From Charina bottae (Eukaryota; Chordata; Lepidosauria; Squamata; Charinaidae), in NCBI GenBank assembly GCA_023362775.1, contig JALMGJ010000008.1:35576501-35640500 (forward strand): a stretch of 64,000 bases of DNA, given 5' to 3'. A program made the position numbers and the translations under genes. Within the stretch, counting starts at the first letter, position 1. Each line of letters begins with the position of its first letter. Below, one piece after another: positions 20,994 to 32,169 of this stretch. The notes below the pieces were generated by a model, which worked only from the letters and a program-made list of their open reading frames with translations, made no database searches and was not told where the DNA came from.

Positions 20994-21304
20994 AAGGGGC
21001 GTGGTGGCTCAGCGGGTAAGACACCAGGCAAGTTCAGAGGTTCGAATCCCTAGCCCCGCATGATGGAGTGAGCTCCCGCACTAGCCCCAGCTCTTGCCAA
21101 CCTAGCAATTCGAAAGCATGCAAATGCAAGTAGATTAATAGGTACCACTTCGGTGGGTAGGTAACAGCGTTCCGTGCGCGTCATGCCGGCCACATGACCG
21201 CGGAAGCGTCTTCGGACAGCGCTGGCTCTTTGGCTAAGAAACGGAGATGAGCACCTAGAGTTGGACACGACTGCACAAATGTGCGGGGGGAACCTTTACT
21301 TTTT
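20994..21304 (+). mobile_element. Sauria-type tRNA SINE, full length
   Basis: tRNA-derived head with A-box-like gtggctcagcgggtaagac and B-box-like ggttcgaatccc, then the body with caacctagcaattcgaaagc and a BovB-like tail (ttggacacgactgc, then cctttacttttt). A 12-bp target duplication tactgtatctct flanks it (20982-20993, 21305-21316). It would be mobilised by the BovB LINE machinery (family knowledge). Confidence 0.92.
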
Positions 21305-21479
21305 TACTGTATCTCTGGGCTGTACCCTGTGGTCACATTAATACACATTCCACCAACACCTTGGTCTGCACTATGTGTATGTGACAGCATGGTTCTAACT
21401 GTGGATTGCAATCCCACCTGTCAGCTAGAAAGAAAAGCAGACTGTCCCAGGAAGTTGTCATTCTTGGCTCTTCTATAAA

Positions 21480-21481
<2 letters not shown>

Positions 21482-21570
<89 letters not shown>
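21482..21570. repeat. (GT)n-(AT)n-(AC)n inverted microsatellite
   Basis: About 30 bp of GT, then AT, then about 30 bp of AC, then AT. The two outer blocks are mutually complementary, giving a hairpin/cruciform-capable sequence. Confidence 0.9.
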
Positions 21571-21571
<1 letters not shown>

Positions 21572-21680
21572 ATTCTTCAAATTTATATGGTCTCCCATCT
21601 CACGCAAAAGGGACTCTGGGTGGCGTACAAGACTATAAAACAGTTAACCTATAAAAATTATTATTAAAAAAATTAAAAAA
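21571..21680 (-). mobile_element. L2 3' tail
   Basis: Contains ggtctcccatctcacgcaaa and actctgggtggcgtacaa, a diverged reverse complement of the L2 3' UTR. Confidence 0.6.
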
Positions 21681-21784
21681 TCACAAAGGCTAAGACATAC
21701 TGAACTATGAACGTTAACAAATATAATTACAGAGATGTATACAAAAGACAACTCCAGAAAGCAAATCACTAAAAGCTTGCAGCT

Positions 21785-21885
21785 GCAGTTATCAATCCAG
21801 AGTTTATTTACTTTATATTTATTTATTTATATTTCAAATTTAGTCACCGCCCATCTCACTCGAAGAGCAACTCTGCCATCAGCTT
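21785..21885 (-). mobile_element. L2 3' tail
   Basis: tttagtcaccgcccatctca after TTTA repeats, matching the L2 3' end in minus orientation. Truncated soon after. Confidence 0.65.
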
Positions 21886-22541
21886 GATCCCTCCCCTTCC
21901 CTCTCCTTAGTTAGAAGGTCTGAAACTTCAGACATTGCAAGCTACATTACAACTCTGTTCTAGCCTGATTTTTACATGATGGAGCAAAAGGTTTAGTCAG
22001 ATAATCCTAGTTCCAAAGACTGCGCAAAGATCTTAAAGCAGAATCAACCGATAAGAAAAAGATCAAGGTCCAGTCCAAGCTTCAGGTAAAGAGTTCCAGG
22101 ATCCATAACTAGATACTGGCAGCAAAGGATTGTCAAGTTATCAAGCTTTAGCAAGAGTCAAGTTATCCAGATGTCATAACATAACAAGGACTGAGTTAAA
22201 GGCAGAAAACATGGTAGATCAGGTTGTCAATGGCACTGCTTCCGTATGATTGCACATGGACAGAGGTTTTTATAACTAGAAGCTCCCAACTTCTACCCTA
22301 GCACAGTTGGCACTGGTCAAGCCTGATTACAATTGCTGGCGTCCTTGGAACTAATGTTCAGGAGGTGACCATTGCTCCCCAAGTGTTCTTCCAACAATCT
22401 AGCCCTTCAACACCTTTCTATACTTGGTTCTTGTCTCAATGGTAGGACTCACTTGTGAACGCAGAAGCCATGTTGCTGGGCCATAGGCACAGTCCAGGAT
22501 AACAAAACCTAAGAGCTAGGTCACAGTTGCTTGAAATCAGG
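21886..22541 (-). other. possible LTR-retroelement relic
   Basis: A run of phrases such as gatcaaggtccagtccaagc and caggttgtcaatggcactgc has the look of antisense LTR/leader sequence I associate with reptile LTR elements. No ends or genes could be defined, so this is a weak call. Confidence 0.25.
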
Positions 22542-22583
22542 CCCTCCTCCTCCTCCTCCTCCTCCTCCTCCTCCTCCTCCTCC
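22542..22583. repeat. (CCT)n microsatellite
   Basis: About 14 units of CCT. Confidence 0.95.
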
Positions 22584-22845
22584 AACGGTGGCCCATCTGA
22601 AGAGGCTATGACATAATCCAAGCATTTTGCTTGGGAAAACATGGAAGACTCACAGGGAAGAAAGTTTCCATTTCATTCCACTGAGTTTTGCTTCCCCCAC
22701 ATTAAAAAAAAAACCATGGGGCATTCAGCAGGAATGCTCATAAACCATAAAAACCACACATTTCCCCAACTCTGCCTTAAAAGGACTTTAAAAAGTTAAA
22801 ACTCTTATTATTACTGCTATTATTATTAATATATAGATATGTATG
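22584..22845. other. intron, nothing recognised
   Basis: Short unannotated stretch. Confidence 0.45.
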
Positions 22846-22904
22846 TATGTCCCTTTACACTGTAGCTTGAATCATGTCAACTGGATTTCTATTTTCTCAG
22901 TGGA

Positions 22905-22938
22905 AACGTTTCGCTCCTTATCCAAGGAGCTTCTTCAG
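22905..22938 (-). ncRNA. hammerhead-ribozyme-like motif (left arm)
   Basis: Exact mirror copy of the right-arm motif, so a transcript of the CCSER1 strand also contains it. Confidence 0.6.
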
Positions 22939-22995
22939 TCTGAGCAAAGTTGGTAAGGGAATCCTAAATATTATACAATACCAACTTTGCTCAGA

Positions 22996-23029
22996 CTGAA
23001 GAAGCTCCTTGGATAAGGAGCGAAACGTT
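22996..23029 (+). ncRNA. hammerhead-ribozyme-like motif (right arm)
   Basis: CTGAAGA, one nucleotide, stem II GCTCCTT / AAGGAGC with loop GGAT, then GAAA and CGTT. Outside the core, CTCAG (22991 side) can pair with CTGAG (23034 side) as stem I with an internal loop. This matches the type I hammerhead consensus CUGANGA...GAAA apart from the extra nucleotide after CUGAAGA. Self-cleavage is not demonstrated. Confidence 0.65.
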
Positions 23030-23133
23030 TCCACTGAGAAAATAGAAATCCAGTTGACATGATTCAAGCTACAGACTGTTCCACCTGGATGACTGAGAAC
23101 CTTCATAGACATATGTCCCTTTACACTGTAAGG

Positions 23134-23447
23134 CAGGGTTTCTCAACCAGGGTTCTGTGGAACTCTAGGGTTCCGCGAGAGGTCACTAGAGGTTCCCTGG
23201 GAGATCACAATTTATTTAAAAAATTATTTCAAATTCGGGCAACTTCACATTAAAGAGGTACGTTTCATTCTTTATTTTTAGTTCAAGAACACTCTTAATG
23301 CATATATTGAGGCTTACACATGAAACGAATATAATAACTTTGTAACTTCTGGCCTGCTGTATGTTTGAGCCTGACTGTGCAGGGGTTCCCTGAGGCCTGG
23401 AAAATAGTTCAAGAGTTCCTCCAGGGTCAAAAAGTTGAGAAATGCTG
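23134..23447. mobile_element. hAT MITE, family II
   Basis: 314 bp, ends CAGGGTTTCTCAACCAGG and AGTTGAGAAATGCTG, target duplication ctgtaagg / ctgttagg (7/8). It lies directly beside the right target duplication of the foldback element. Confidence 0.9.
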
Positions 23448-23665
23448 CTGTTAGGTAAGCAAAAAAAAAATAGGCAGGCTATAAGACAATCCTTGTATAC
23501 ATTTTGGCAGTAAGAGACAGAAAGATACGGAAAGGAAGAAAGAGGAAAAGGCACTAGAGATGAACACAAGCAAGAATTCATCTATACAAGTCCTTTCTTC
23601 TCCTGTTTCTCCTTCTGTAGGCTAGATCAGGACCAAGCCAAAATCTGAGATTTCAGCATCTAGTC

Positions 23666-23927
23666 CAGAGCTTTCCAAACTGTGTGTCGGGACACATTAG
23701 TGTGTCGGCTGCAGTGTTTGGGTGTGTCGCAGCTGCTGCTGCTGCCTCTGAGCCCTGCCAGGATTCCACGCAGGTCCTAGTGCCTGCCTTGTGCCTGGCT
23801 GCCTCCAAACCTGCTGTGATTCTGCGCAGGTCCTAGTGCCTGCCTTGTGCCCTGCTGTAAAAGTATGTCACAAAATGATGCATGTCTAAAAAGTGTGTCA
23901 CCAACATGAAAAGTTTGGAAAGCTCTG
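23666..23927. mobile_element. hAT MITE, family I, long subtype
   Basis: 262 bp, ends CAGAGCTTTCCAAACTG and AGTTTGGAAAGCTCTG, perfect 8-bp duplication atctagtc on both sides. Closely similar to the copy at 13727. Confidence 0.93.
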
Positions 23928-23935
23928 ATCTAGTC

Positions 23936-25489
23936 ACAGAAGTGGGGAGATCCCGTTTCTCTATATTATTATTAGCAGCAGCCTCATCTCTGTAATTCTT
24001 TCTATTGTGTCTTTAATGTTGAGATCATGCATACTTTTATGGTGGCAGGATGATCATTAAAGAAACCAATACCCATTACATTTGGCATTACTACTACAGA
24101 TTCTTCACTGTACAAAATTGGGGGCGGGGGATTTAATTATTCAAATCCATTTGTCAGTTGCTATAAAGCCCCTCTCCACATATCTTACTGCTTTGTTGTT
24201 TTTTGTTTCAGGCATTTACTATAATGTGGATTACAATGGCTTAAATACTTGAATGGCTGAAATGTCCACATAATCTTTATTTTTTTCCCTTCTTTGCAAT
24301 AAGTCTTTGAATCCCTCTCCACCCCACCCCACCCACGCACATACACCTCTGCCCAGCAAGAATGCATCCTTGTTTGTATAATGCCCAATAAATCAATCTA
24401 TTTCTGTTTCCATATCATCTTGAATAAAGTCTTCTGTTAATAGAATGTGCTATACAAGTTTAAACAAAGAAGATGTGTGGAGGAAACACAGTGAATTTAA
24501 AGAGTGACCTTTTGAATCTCCTGAAAATGTGGCCAATTTCACCACTTGAAGCTCCACAGATTCCTGGAGACATATATACCCAGGTGTACATAAGCCTATG
24601 AGGATACTATTTTTTTCCATAGAAATGGCTGGAAGGAAGTGTAACTGCATAAAAGGATTACAGGCATAATATTTTATCTCCTGCTTATATCACATTTCCA
24701 TTCAGGTGTTATATTTTCTTCTCGCCTAAAATGCTTGCTTGGGCATTCTTACCCCAGCAGATGGAGCTGTGGTTCTAGTTTCTTCCTTGAAAATCAAAAC
24801 AAAACAAGGTATTTAATATTGGGAAGCAACTTTAGCAAATAGATTTTGTAGTTAGGCTAAAACCCACAAGCCATATACATTGGTACTTTTATCAAGATAT
24901 AATGCAAGACATTTTCCCTATTATAATATATAGAAATAATATTTCTCAAAATTATTTCTAATCATTATCAAGCCACTTTACTTTGAAGATTAAAGCACCA
25001 CACAAACTGTGGGACTAATGCTTTAAAAAGCTGTCACTGAATCCTCGACATTGTGGAGTAGTCTCCACCAGGTGATATTGAGACCAGCCACATTCCTCTC
25101 TTAATGTACACCACAAATTTCATGTTACTTTTTGAGATGGCTTGCACACTTCAACCATATCTTTAGAAGTTTCTTTGACCCCCCAGAAGCTTCAGAGCAT
25201 CTTCAAACACACCACTTAATGCTCCTTCATGCAATTCATATGATGTTTTGATGTACATGTATAGGTTGTTAATCCAAGGTAAGTAAGTGGTCCTCCAAAA
25301 ATCTATCTGCACTGCCCTGACTATGGTTACGCCATGTGCGTAACCATGTGCGTATCAGGGTTGTACAATTTTCTAAAGCCAAAAACTAGTGGATCAGGAT
25401 GAAGTAGAAGAGGCTCAGACAAAAACTACATGTGATTATTGTAAATTATATTTATTTAAAACTAAAATAATTCATAAAAGGCAAAGTCC
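23936..25489. other. intron, nothing recognised
   Basis: About 1.55 kb of AT-rich sequence without gene signal. Includes a short C-rich run (ccaccccaccccaccc, about 24321). Confidence 0.45.
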
Positions 25490-25690
25490 CTTTCAAATTA
25501 AGTTTGACTCCTGGTAACTAGGATCTTTGTAGTTTTCTTAGCAACAATACTGAAGTGGGCTTTTGGAATTTTTTTTTCGGCTCCCTGGTCTAACAGACCA
25601 TCTTGCAATTGTCTGGTGGTTTTCCATCCTCCATTCAAGTAGAAACCAGACCTAACTCTGCTTAGCTTTCCAAGATCAGCTGAGGTTGAC
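25490..25690 (-). mobile_element. 5S rRNA-derived SINE relic
   Basis: On the minus strand the head reads gatcttggaaagctaagcag and ctacttgaatggaggatgg, clearly related to the 5S rRNA internal promoter region (GATCTCGGAAGCTAAGCAGG ... TACTTGGATGGGAGACC). The remaining body is degraded. SINEs with 5S heads (SINE3 / AmnSINE type) are known in vertebrates. Confidence 0.6.
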
Positions 25691-25851
25691 TAAGTGCTAT
25701 TCAGTTCATACAATTGTTCCTCGTGTATTCAATAGTTTCCCATTTCTATCATCTTAAAACTTCACAATTTGGTGACAATTTTTGGAGAAGTTCTGGAAAC
25801 TGTATTCACAAGTTTTTGAGATGCATGCAGGTCTCAGGCCACAGGTTAGAT

Positions 25852-26128
25852 CATAGCTTTCCAAAGTGTGTGTCGCGACACACTACTGTGTTGCCTGCGG
25901 TGTCCTGCTGTGTCGTGCAAAAACCAGGAAGTGCTGATGGGGGAACAGAAAGAAGCAGCACCCCTGCCAATCAGTGTTCCCGCCGCTGATTGGCGGGGGT
26001 GCCGCTTCTTTCGGTTCCCCCCATCAGCGCTTCCGGGTTTTTTGCGCGACAGACCAGGACACCACAAGCTGCACCACCACTGCCGCCGTTGGTGTGTGTC
26101 GCCAACATTAAAAGTTTGGAAAGCTCTG
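25852..26128. mobile_element. hAT MITE, family I, palindromic subtype
   Basis: 277 bp, ends CATAGCTTTCCAAAGTG and AGTTTGGAAAGCTCTG, perfect 8-bp duplication ggttagat (25844-25851, 26129-26136). The centre is a large imperfect hairpin in which aagaagcagcacccctgcca faces its complement, ggtgccgcttctt. Confidence 0.9.
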
Positions 26129-26136
26129 GGTTAGAT

Positions 26137-27001
26137 GCTCTACTACATGAGCCTTATTAACCCAACATACCAATATAGTGTCAGATTGCATTCTTGGGTA
26201 GTGTTCTTGATTATCCAAAGTAAATAAAAATGGTGAAAATCAGTATGAGGTTGAGGGTGCACCTTCTTAGGTGTCTATTAAGCTTCCTGCCCCACATGAT
26301 GTTTTACACTTATTTTAAAAAAATTGAAAGCTGGCCTGCTATAAAGAAAAGTGCCAGTTTCCAGCATCTTCTTTATTTCCAAGAATGCTTCTAGGTCCCA
26401 CATTGGCCACATAAACAGGAGTTTTAGACAATAACAAGCTAGGGGATGCATGTAGAATCTGGTTTCTTGAATTCTTTTCAGCTTCTTTATCAGCAATTGC
26501 CACAGGAGATTCTGCATCTTCTTCTGTTCACTGAAGTAGTATGTTGCATCTGTATGTATCTTTTCCCTCCGTGTAACATCTATGTGCATATTTGTCCACT
26601 GAGAAGCATATCCACTGCTGCATATTCATTCCTCTTGGTCACATGACCAGGAGGGAGGGGGGAGGGGGCTTAGAATGGTCTGGTCAACCACATTCTAATT
26701 CATTGCCCAATTGCTTCTCAATGCATTGGGGGATGTATTTCCCCCTAGCCACCAATTGGATCAAGATCATTTTCCAAATATGGTTCTAGGTATTCAGAGA
26801 ATTATCCTATTAACAGAGAGGCAGAGTGCCAAGCCTTTTCAAACGCTGTTAGGTTAGGAAGAATAAAAATGATTGGGCACACCCCAAGCTTTCCTTTGGA
26901 AGGTTGCCAGCCTACACGAAGAAAGGACTATGGCAAACAAGAGTAATAAGGAACATCTCAGAAGTTATGTGCTTAAGGGAATGCCAGGTATCATTCTGGT
27001 G
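26137..27001. other. intron, nothing recognised
   Basis: No supported gene or repeat. Confidence 0.45.
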
Positions 27002-27086
27002 ATGATGGAGATGGAGATGGAGATGGAGATGGAGACGGAGGAGGAGGAGGAGGAGGAGGAGGAGGAGGAGGAGGAGGAGGAGGAGG
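27002..27086. repeat. (GATGGA)n-(GGA)n microsatellite
   Basis: Hexamer GATGGA units to about 27034 followed by about 17 GGA units. The Glu-rich frame across it is an artefact. Confidence 0.93.
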
Positions 27087-27618
27087 CTGTTCTGTAGGTG
27101 GTTATGTCCTCCCAAGGCAGATATTTTATGAAAGGGTAAGCCTCCACAGTGCTATTTTGTGAGCATATGGACATCATGCACTCAAAATCCAAAATATGCT
27201 CATATTGGGGAGCTATTTATTTAAATAAAGATTCTGGAAAGTAAGGAAAGCTCATGCCTAGAATATAGTGGGAATATTGAATCCCATGCTTTTATAGATC
27301 CATTGGGATTAATATCACTAAAAGTACTGAAAAAAACCCTTTGGTTATATGTTTGTTATATTTATACCCCACTTCTTCTCTAGAATTCAAGGCAACATAC
27401 ACAACATCCTTCCCTCTATTTTTCCTAGAACAATCCTGCCACGGACTTGAACCTGGTTCTCCCAATCCTAGTCAACCATATTCCACACACTGGAAGCCAC
27501 AAAAGGAGGATTTTCATTGATAATTTTTTCATTTAATTAAATATGGGAACCTGTAGCTTGTTCACACCATTATAAATAAACTCAGAAAATTCTGATTTAA
27601 TAAGCTGGAATTTTTAAC
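27087..27618. other. intron with old SINE/LINE relic
   Basis: 27350-27490 contains atttataccccacttcttct and cacggacttgaacctggttc, similar to the degraded relic at 6300-6530. Otherwise nothing recognised. Confidence 0.4.
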
Positions 27619-27630
27619 TACACTCTGACA

Positions 27631-27860
27631 TGTGGAGTCCTTGGTGCTTCCTGAACTTGGTAGTTTGCTTGCAGACATTTTGTTGCCCAACTAGGCAACA
27701 ACTTCAGTGCTAGAAGGGAGTGGGATTTGCCCCAATCCCTTCTAGCACTGAAGATGTTGCCTAGTCGGGCAACGAAATGTCTGCAAGCAAACTACCAAGC
27801 TCAGAGAGCACCAAGGGCTCGACAGTTCAACCCTGAGCTACAGATATTCTCTTCTATTGG
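27631..27860 (+). mobile_element. Penelope-like foldback element (family 2)
   Basis: 230 bp: arms of about 90 bp (27637-27727 and 27730-27816) around almost no spacer, then a right tail ctgagctacagatattctct. 12-bp target duplication tacactctgaca (27619-27630, 27861-27872). The same arm and tail text recurs, in opposite orientation, at 30761-31125. Confidence 0.8.
27748..27781 (+). ncRNA. hammerhead-ribozyme-like motif
   Basis: CTGAAGA, T, stem II GTTGCC / GGCAAC, GAAA, then TGTC. GCA before and TGC after the core can form stem I. The mirror copy in the left arm (about 27675-27708, minus) has lost key bases: CTGAAGT in place of CTGAAGA and AAAA in place of GAAA, so only this arm keeps the core. 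Confidence 0.6.
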
Positions 27861-27872
27861 TACACTCTGACA

Positions 27873-28450
27873 ATCAGATGTTCTGCCAAGTGTCCATGCA
27901 GTGATCAGGTGCCCAGACAATTGGTTCTTTCACATCCAGAGACAATAAACACACCAGTGAGTAAAGAGATTTTAAGCTTTATTATTAACTCAAGCAAACA
28001 GATTTAAACAGAAACACAATTTAGGCAGATTAAACAGAAACACAATAAAAGCATAACGTAAAGAAAAATATACCAAGCAAGATGATACCCAATCTCTCAT
28101 CAGCTATCAGGAGCTCCCAGCAAATATGCCGCGGGTGGCTCAATTTCCAGCGTACTCAGTCCTAAGTCTGTGCAGGAGCTTCCCAAGCCAATTTTGCACA
28201 CAGTACCCGATACCAGGGTCTGTGGCCAAGCTCCAAACTCAAGAGGCAATCCGAAGGTTTTTATCAAAGTCTGGCCCTAAAATCTCAGGACCCTGTCTCC
28301 ATGGTACCAAGACTGCAGGATCTGAACTTGACTGGAGTTCCCAGGGTCTAGGGCACCTGTTTATGACATAATCCAAGAGCCTGGGAAGCTATACAGATAA
28401 GCTAGTGCTAACATAAACAATCTTGGGGTTTTCTCTTCTCTCCCCTTTTC
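27873..28450 (-). other. possible LTR relic (minus strand)
   Basis: On the minus strand AATAAAGC is followed by ttaaaatctctttactcact and a T-rich stretch, reminiscent of an R/U5 border. Ends and duplication could not be set. Weak call. Confidence 0.25.
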
Positions 28451-30746
28451 AAGCAAGACTAAAAAACAAGCAGGTTAAACGTAACTCAGAATGAACTCTA
28501 AACCTCTTAATATGAAGGAGAAACTAAAAGATGTCACTTAAACTCCTCAAAATACAATGGTCTTCCGCACTGCCACTACATCAGATAAGTGGAAAACTGC
28601 ATTTTAATGTGCAGGGAAGGATAACTGGGCTAAGCATTAGGTTGGCATATTTTTCTAACAAGAAATCATGGCTTGTAATTACCCATCTAAGTAATCATAG
28701 TGCCCAGGATATTGTTGAGTCAATATACAGTATACAAAGTTGCAGTCTTGAAATGTAATCATTCTTAAATATAACTTCTAACATTTGTGATTGTTATTGT
28801 TGTTAGAACTTCCACCATACTTTACTTAGACTTCCAAAGACCCTTCAAATCTGCTGCTGTTTCCATGATGGCCTGCAAGGAAGTCTTGGCCACCTGTCTG
28901 TTTTAGTTAGAAGAAAGCTAATATATCAATCTGTCAAATTAGAACTGGAGTATTAAAAGTGGTAATTATATAATGCACCTTTCTTGAACTTTGCTAGCTA
29001 GCAATGCCCCTAATACTAGATTCATTGATGTGTGCAGAATGAATTCAGTTCATTAACTGCAGAAACTAAAATTGTGTCCCTGAAACAACCTGAGTTTTCA
29101 GATTGAAGAAGTGCAATTGTCTTTCCCTCCCTCCTTGACCACCCCCTGCCCTTTTCTTTCCCCTCATTCCTTCATCGTAATAGCATCCTTCAGGGTTTGT
29201 GAACATCAGACCCTTGGAATGTCATTCAGTTTGTTTCAGGTGGCAACAGGCACATCCTTCTCCACAGTAAAGTAATTTGCCATCATATTCTGAAGAACAT
29301 GAAACATGAAAGTATTAATTCCAAACCATTGGAGTCCTGGAATACCTGCGTCAGAATGCAAGAACAGGTGTTAAGCGCACACTGTTTGCAGCACCGAGCC
29401 AGGTGCTAAGATTCCCTTTCGTTCTAGCTTTTCTTCAGCTGAATTTAATTTTCTTTAACTGCCAGCATTTAAACCATTTTCAATTTCTGCTTGCAGTTCT
29501 ATCATAATTTTATTTCATCCTTCTGTATTTCTCTACAGGAACTCATCGTCATAACCGCCCTGTGAGATTCTTACCTGTAGTCATACAAAAGGAATTCAGT
29601 ATGTTCAGTAAGGTTACCAGATCTGGGTTGCAAATATCTGGATGGCAGCAAAGAGAGATGGTAAACACCATTCTGTTTTACAGTGGTAATCTGGATATTT
29701 GCACCCCAGATCTGTAGTCCTAATGTTGATGGTGGTCATTTTTGACAACACTAAAATTACGACTGAGGAATAAAGGAAGCTTCTCAGGATAAAAAACAGA
29801 TATGGAATAAAAGCAAACATTATTTTCAAAGGGAATAGAAATATCTTTACATTGCCACCACTAATTCTATTTAAAACTTCCTCCAAAATGATGAAAGCAA
29901 GAATCTGAACTCTGAAAAGTGATCAAAAGACTAAAATAACTCAATCAACTTTAAAAAGACAAGTTTAATTATACAAATATTAACATTGTTTCTTCAGTAT
30001 ATACAATACTTCCTATGTACATGCATTCCAACATGATTTAATTCATGTTTTGAAGAAGTGAAATCATCATCATCATCCTCCCTCCTATAAGACAGAGAAT
30101 GTCTCCCGTAGACTTTTCCTTCTGTTATAGGACAGAATCATATGGCTTATCCTACATTTCCATATGTCGGCTGCTAGGGAGAACGTTTCCCATAAGGGCT
30201 GAAGTTTATTTCTGTATATTGAATTAGAGAGGAACAAGTATCTTGGCCCAGCCCAGGGGGGGAGATGTGTGGGGGGAAAGCAGGCTTTAAAAAAATGTCT
30301 GGTCTTCCAGAAGGCATTTCTGGTATGGTAAAACCTCAAATTTAATTTATCATTTGGGGAAAGTGGTTGTCTATTAAAATTGAATGACCATTAAATATGA
30401 ATTTGCAACATTTGCATTAATTTACATCATTTACATAATTATCTAATCAACAAAAATTGTGTCATTTGCAGTAAAATCCTGATTTAACAAAACTTTGAAT
30501 TAAAGACCAAACTCTTTATTCACAGACATTAAATGAAGCTGAAGTCCAAAAAAAAAAAGTCTGTTGTATCCCAAGACTGTTACACTGAGGCTTTACACTA
30601 TTGGGCTGGAATTTTAATTGTACAGCCTGGAACAGTCATTTAAATTTCATCCAATGCCCCTGAATCAGTTCAAGGCATTGTGGAAAATATAAATGGCCAC
30701 TCCCATGTTCGGACTATGCTAACCAATTGTCCACCTTTATCCCTGG
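28451..30746. other. intron, nothing recognised
   Basis: About 2.3 kb of unannotated AT-rich sequence; a GTT/ATT-rich patch lies near 28790. No gene signal. Confidence 0.45.
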
Positions 30747-30837
30747 CATGGGCATGTAACAATCGAAGAGAATATTTGTAGCTCAGGGTTGAACTGGGGA
30801 GTCCTTGGTGCTCTCTGAGCCTTGTTGTTTTCATGCA

Positions 30838-30871
30838 GACGTTTCATTGCCAGGCTAGCCAACATCTTCAG
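30838..30871 (-). ncRNA. hammerhead-ribozyme-like motif (left arm)
   Basis: Mirror copy with one substitution in stem II (GTTGGC instead of GTTGCC), which breaks one pair. CTGAAGA, GAAA and CGTC are kept. Confidence 0.5.
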
Positions 30872-31050
30872 TGCGAAAAGGGAGTGGAACTTGCTGTCGG
30901 TTTATATACCCTGGCTTGTCCTGCCTGTGTTGGTGGAGGTCTTGCCTGTGTTGGTGGGGGTCTTACCAAGGAGAGTACAAGACCCCCACCAACACAGGCA
31001 GGACAAGCCAGGGTATATAAACAGACAGCAAGTTCCACTCCCTTTTCGCA

Positions 31051-31084
31051 CTGAAGATGTTGCCTAGCCTGGCAATGAAACGTC
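31051..31084 (+). ncRNA. hammerhead-ribozyme-like motif (right arm)
   Basis: CTGAAGA, T, stem II GTTGCC / GGCAAT (last pair G-U), GAAA, CGTC. TTC-GCA before and TGC-AT-GAA after can form stem I with an internal loop. GTC is the favoured hammerhead cleavage triplet. Confidence 0.62.
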
Positions 31085-31139
31085 TGCATGAAAACAACAA
31101 GGCTCAGAGAGCACCAAAGACTCCCCATGGGCATGTAAC

Positions 31140-32153
31140 TTTAATGGGTTGTAGGAATAACCCTGAAGAACAGGAGGAAGAGGCGCAACCAAGACAACAG
31201 TCAGATAAAAGAAATTTGAATCCAAAACAGAAATGTAATTTGAGAAAGTGTCTCAGATTTGACCCTCCCTAGTTCTCATGAAGATAAAGAGAGGGAAGGG
31301 AGAAGCATATTCAGACTATCAAGATTCTATTACTGAAACCATATAATTAAAGTAGTATTAGCATTCATAACTTTGGTTTTCTAGTCTGGTCTGCCTCGAA
31401 GGGCTGATAGTAACTGACTTGAGAACAGTAATTTGTAAACAATAGGATTAGAACACTGGCCTTCTTAAATGTGAAGCCCTCCAGATGTGTAACATCATAG
31501 CTCCAATATTCAGGTAACATAGCCAGCAAACTGCAGCAATGGGACTTTTACTCCCCCACATATGGAAGGCTTCAACTGAAGAAGGGGGGAACCAAGGGAG
31601 CCCTCTTGACACTGGCTAAATTCAGATGAGCATTCTAGGCTTCATGAATCATACTTCATAAAACTGGAAATGAACAATAAACTTCTGCTTTATTCCTCTT
31701 GGCATTTGTGCCTGTGTTATCTAATAAGGAAGCTCAATATGGAACAACCTAATCAAGGGTCAGTTGCCCAGATGGAGAACAACGAACCTTGGAAACTCTA
31801 ATATGTAGGTGCCATACACTCAGAGAAAACTCTAGAGGCCAGAACAAATGGTGAGATGCAAACCTGATGCATGAAACCTTCTAAGTCACCATAACCTTGG
31901 CTGGCAAATCAAGCTCAGTTTAGCAAACTATGTTGTTTGAGCCTCAAAACCATGGATGATCCTATTTCTGATATCCAGCAACTGAGATAAAAACAGGGAT
32001 AACTTCTCCCATAAGAAATTATAGTATTTCACCAAACATGCTTCATAACTGGAAATGAGGAAGAAAAGTGTCCCTGAAAAATATAACTTATAACTGAGAC
32101 TATCTGATTTCTTGCCCTTATTATTTTTGATGCAGAAAATGTTGCCGGCAATG
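31140..32153. other. intron, nothing recognised
   Basis: About 1 kb. The stretch 31480-31570 (ccctccagatgtgtaacatc) faintly resembles hAT relics. No gene signal. Confidence 0.4.
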
Positions 32154-32169
32154 AGAACATGACTAAGAT

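Larger units (their letters stand above)
22861..23111 (+). mobile_element. Penelope-like foldback element, 95-bp arms
   Basis: Arms 22861-22955 and 22979-23073 are reverse complements around a 23-bp centre. A unilateral tail (ctgttccacctggatgactg...) extends right to 23111. The whole is flanked by tatgtccctttacac (22846-22860, 23112-23126), a target duplication of at least 15 bp. Each arm carries a hammerhead-like core. Palindromic terminal repeats, long variable target duplications and hammerhead motifs are features of Penelope-like elements (family knowledge). It has no coding capacity. Confidence 0.8.
30761..31125 (-). mobile_element. Penelope-like foldback element (family 2, longer)
   Basis: 365 bp with 14-bp target duplication catgggcatgtaac (30747-30760, 31126-31139). 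The tail is at the left (agagaatatttgtagctcag, complementary to the tail of the 27.6-kb copy). Arms of about 150 bp include complementary versions of ccctggcttgtcctgcctgt. A tandem of cttgcctgtgttggtgg (about 30928-30962) lies near the centre. Confidence 0.8.

Noticed and set aside
20994..21070. tRNA gene
   Set aside because: A- and B-box-like sequences are the head of a Sauria SINE with a target duplication; no complete cloverleaf.
26873..27192. Glu-rich and Leu/Ser-rich open frames
   Set aside because: Artefact of the GATGGA/GGA microsatellite.
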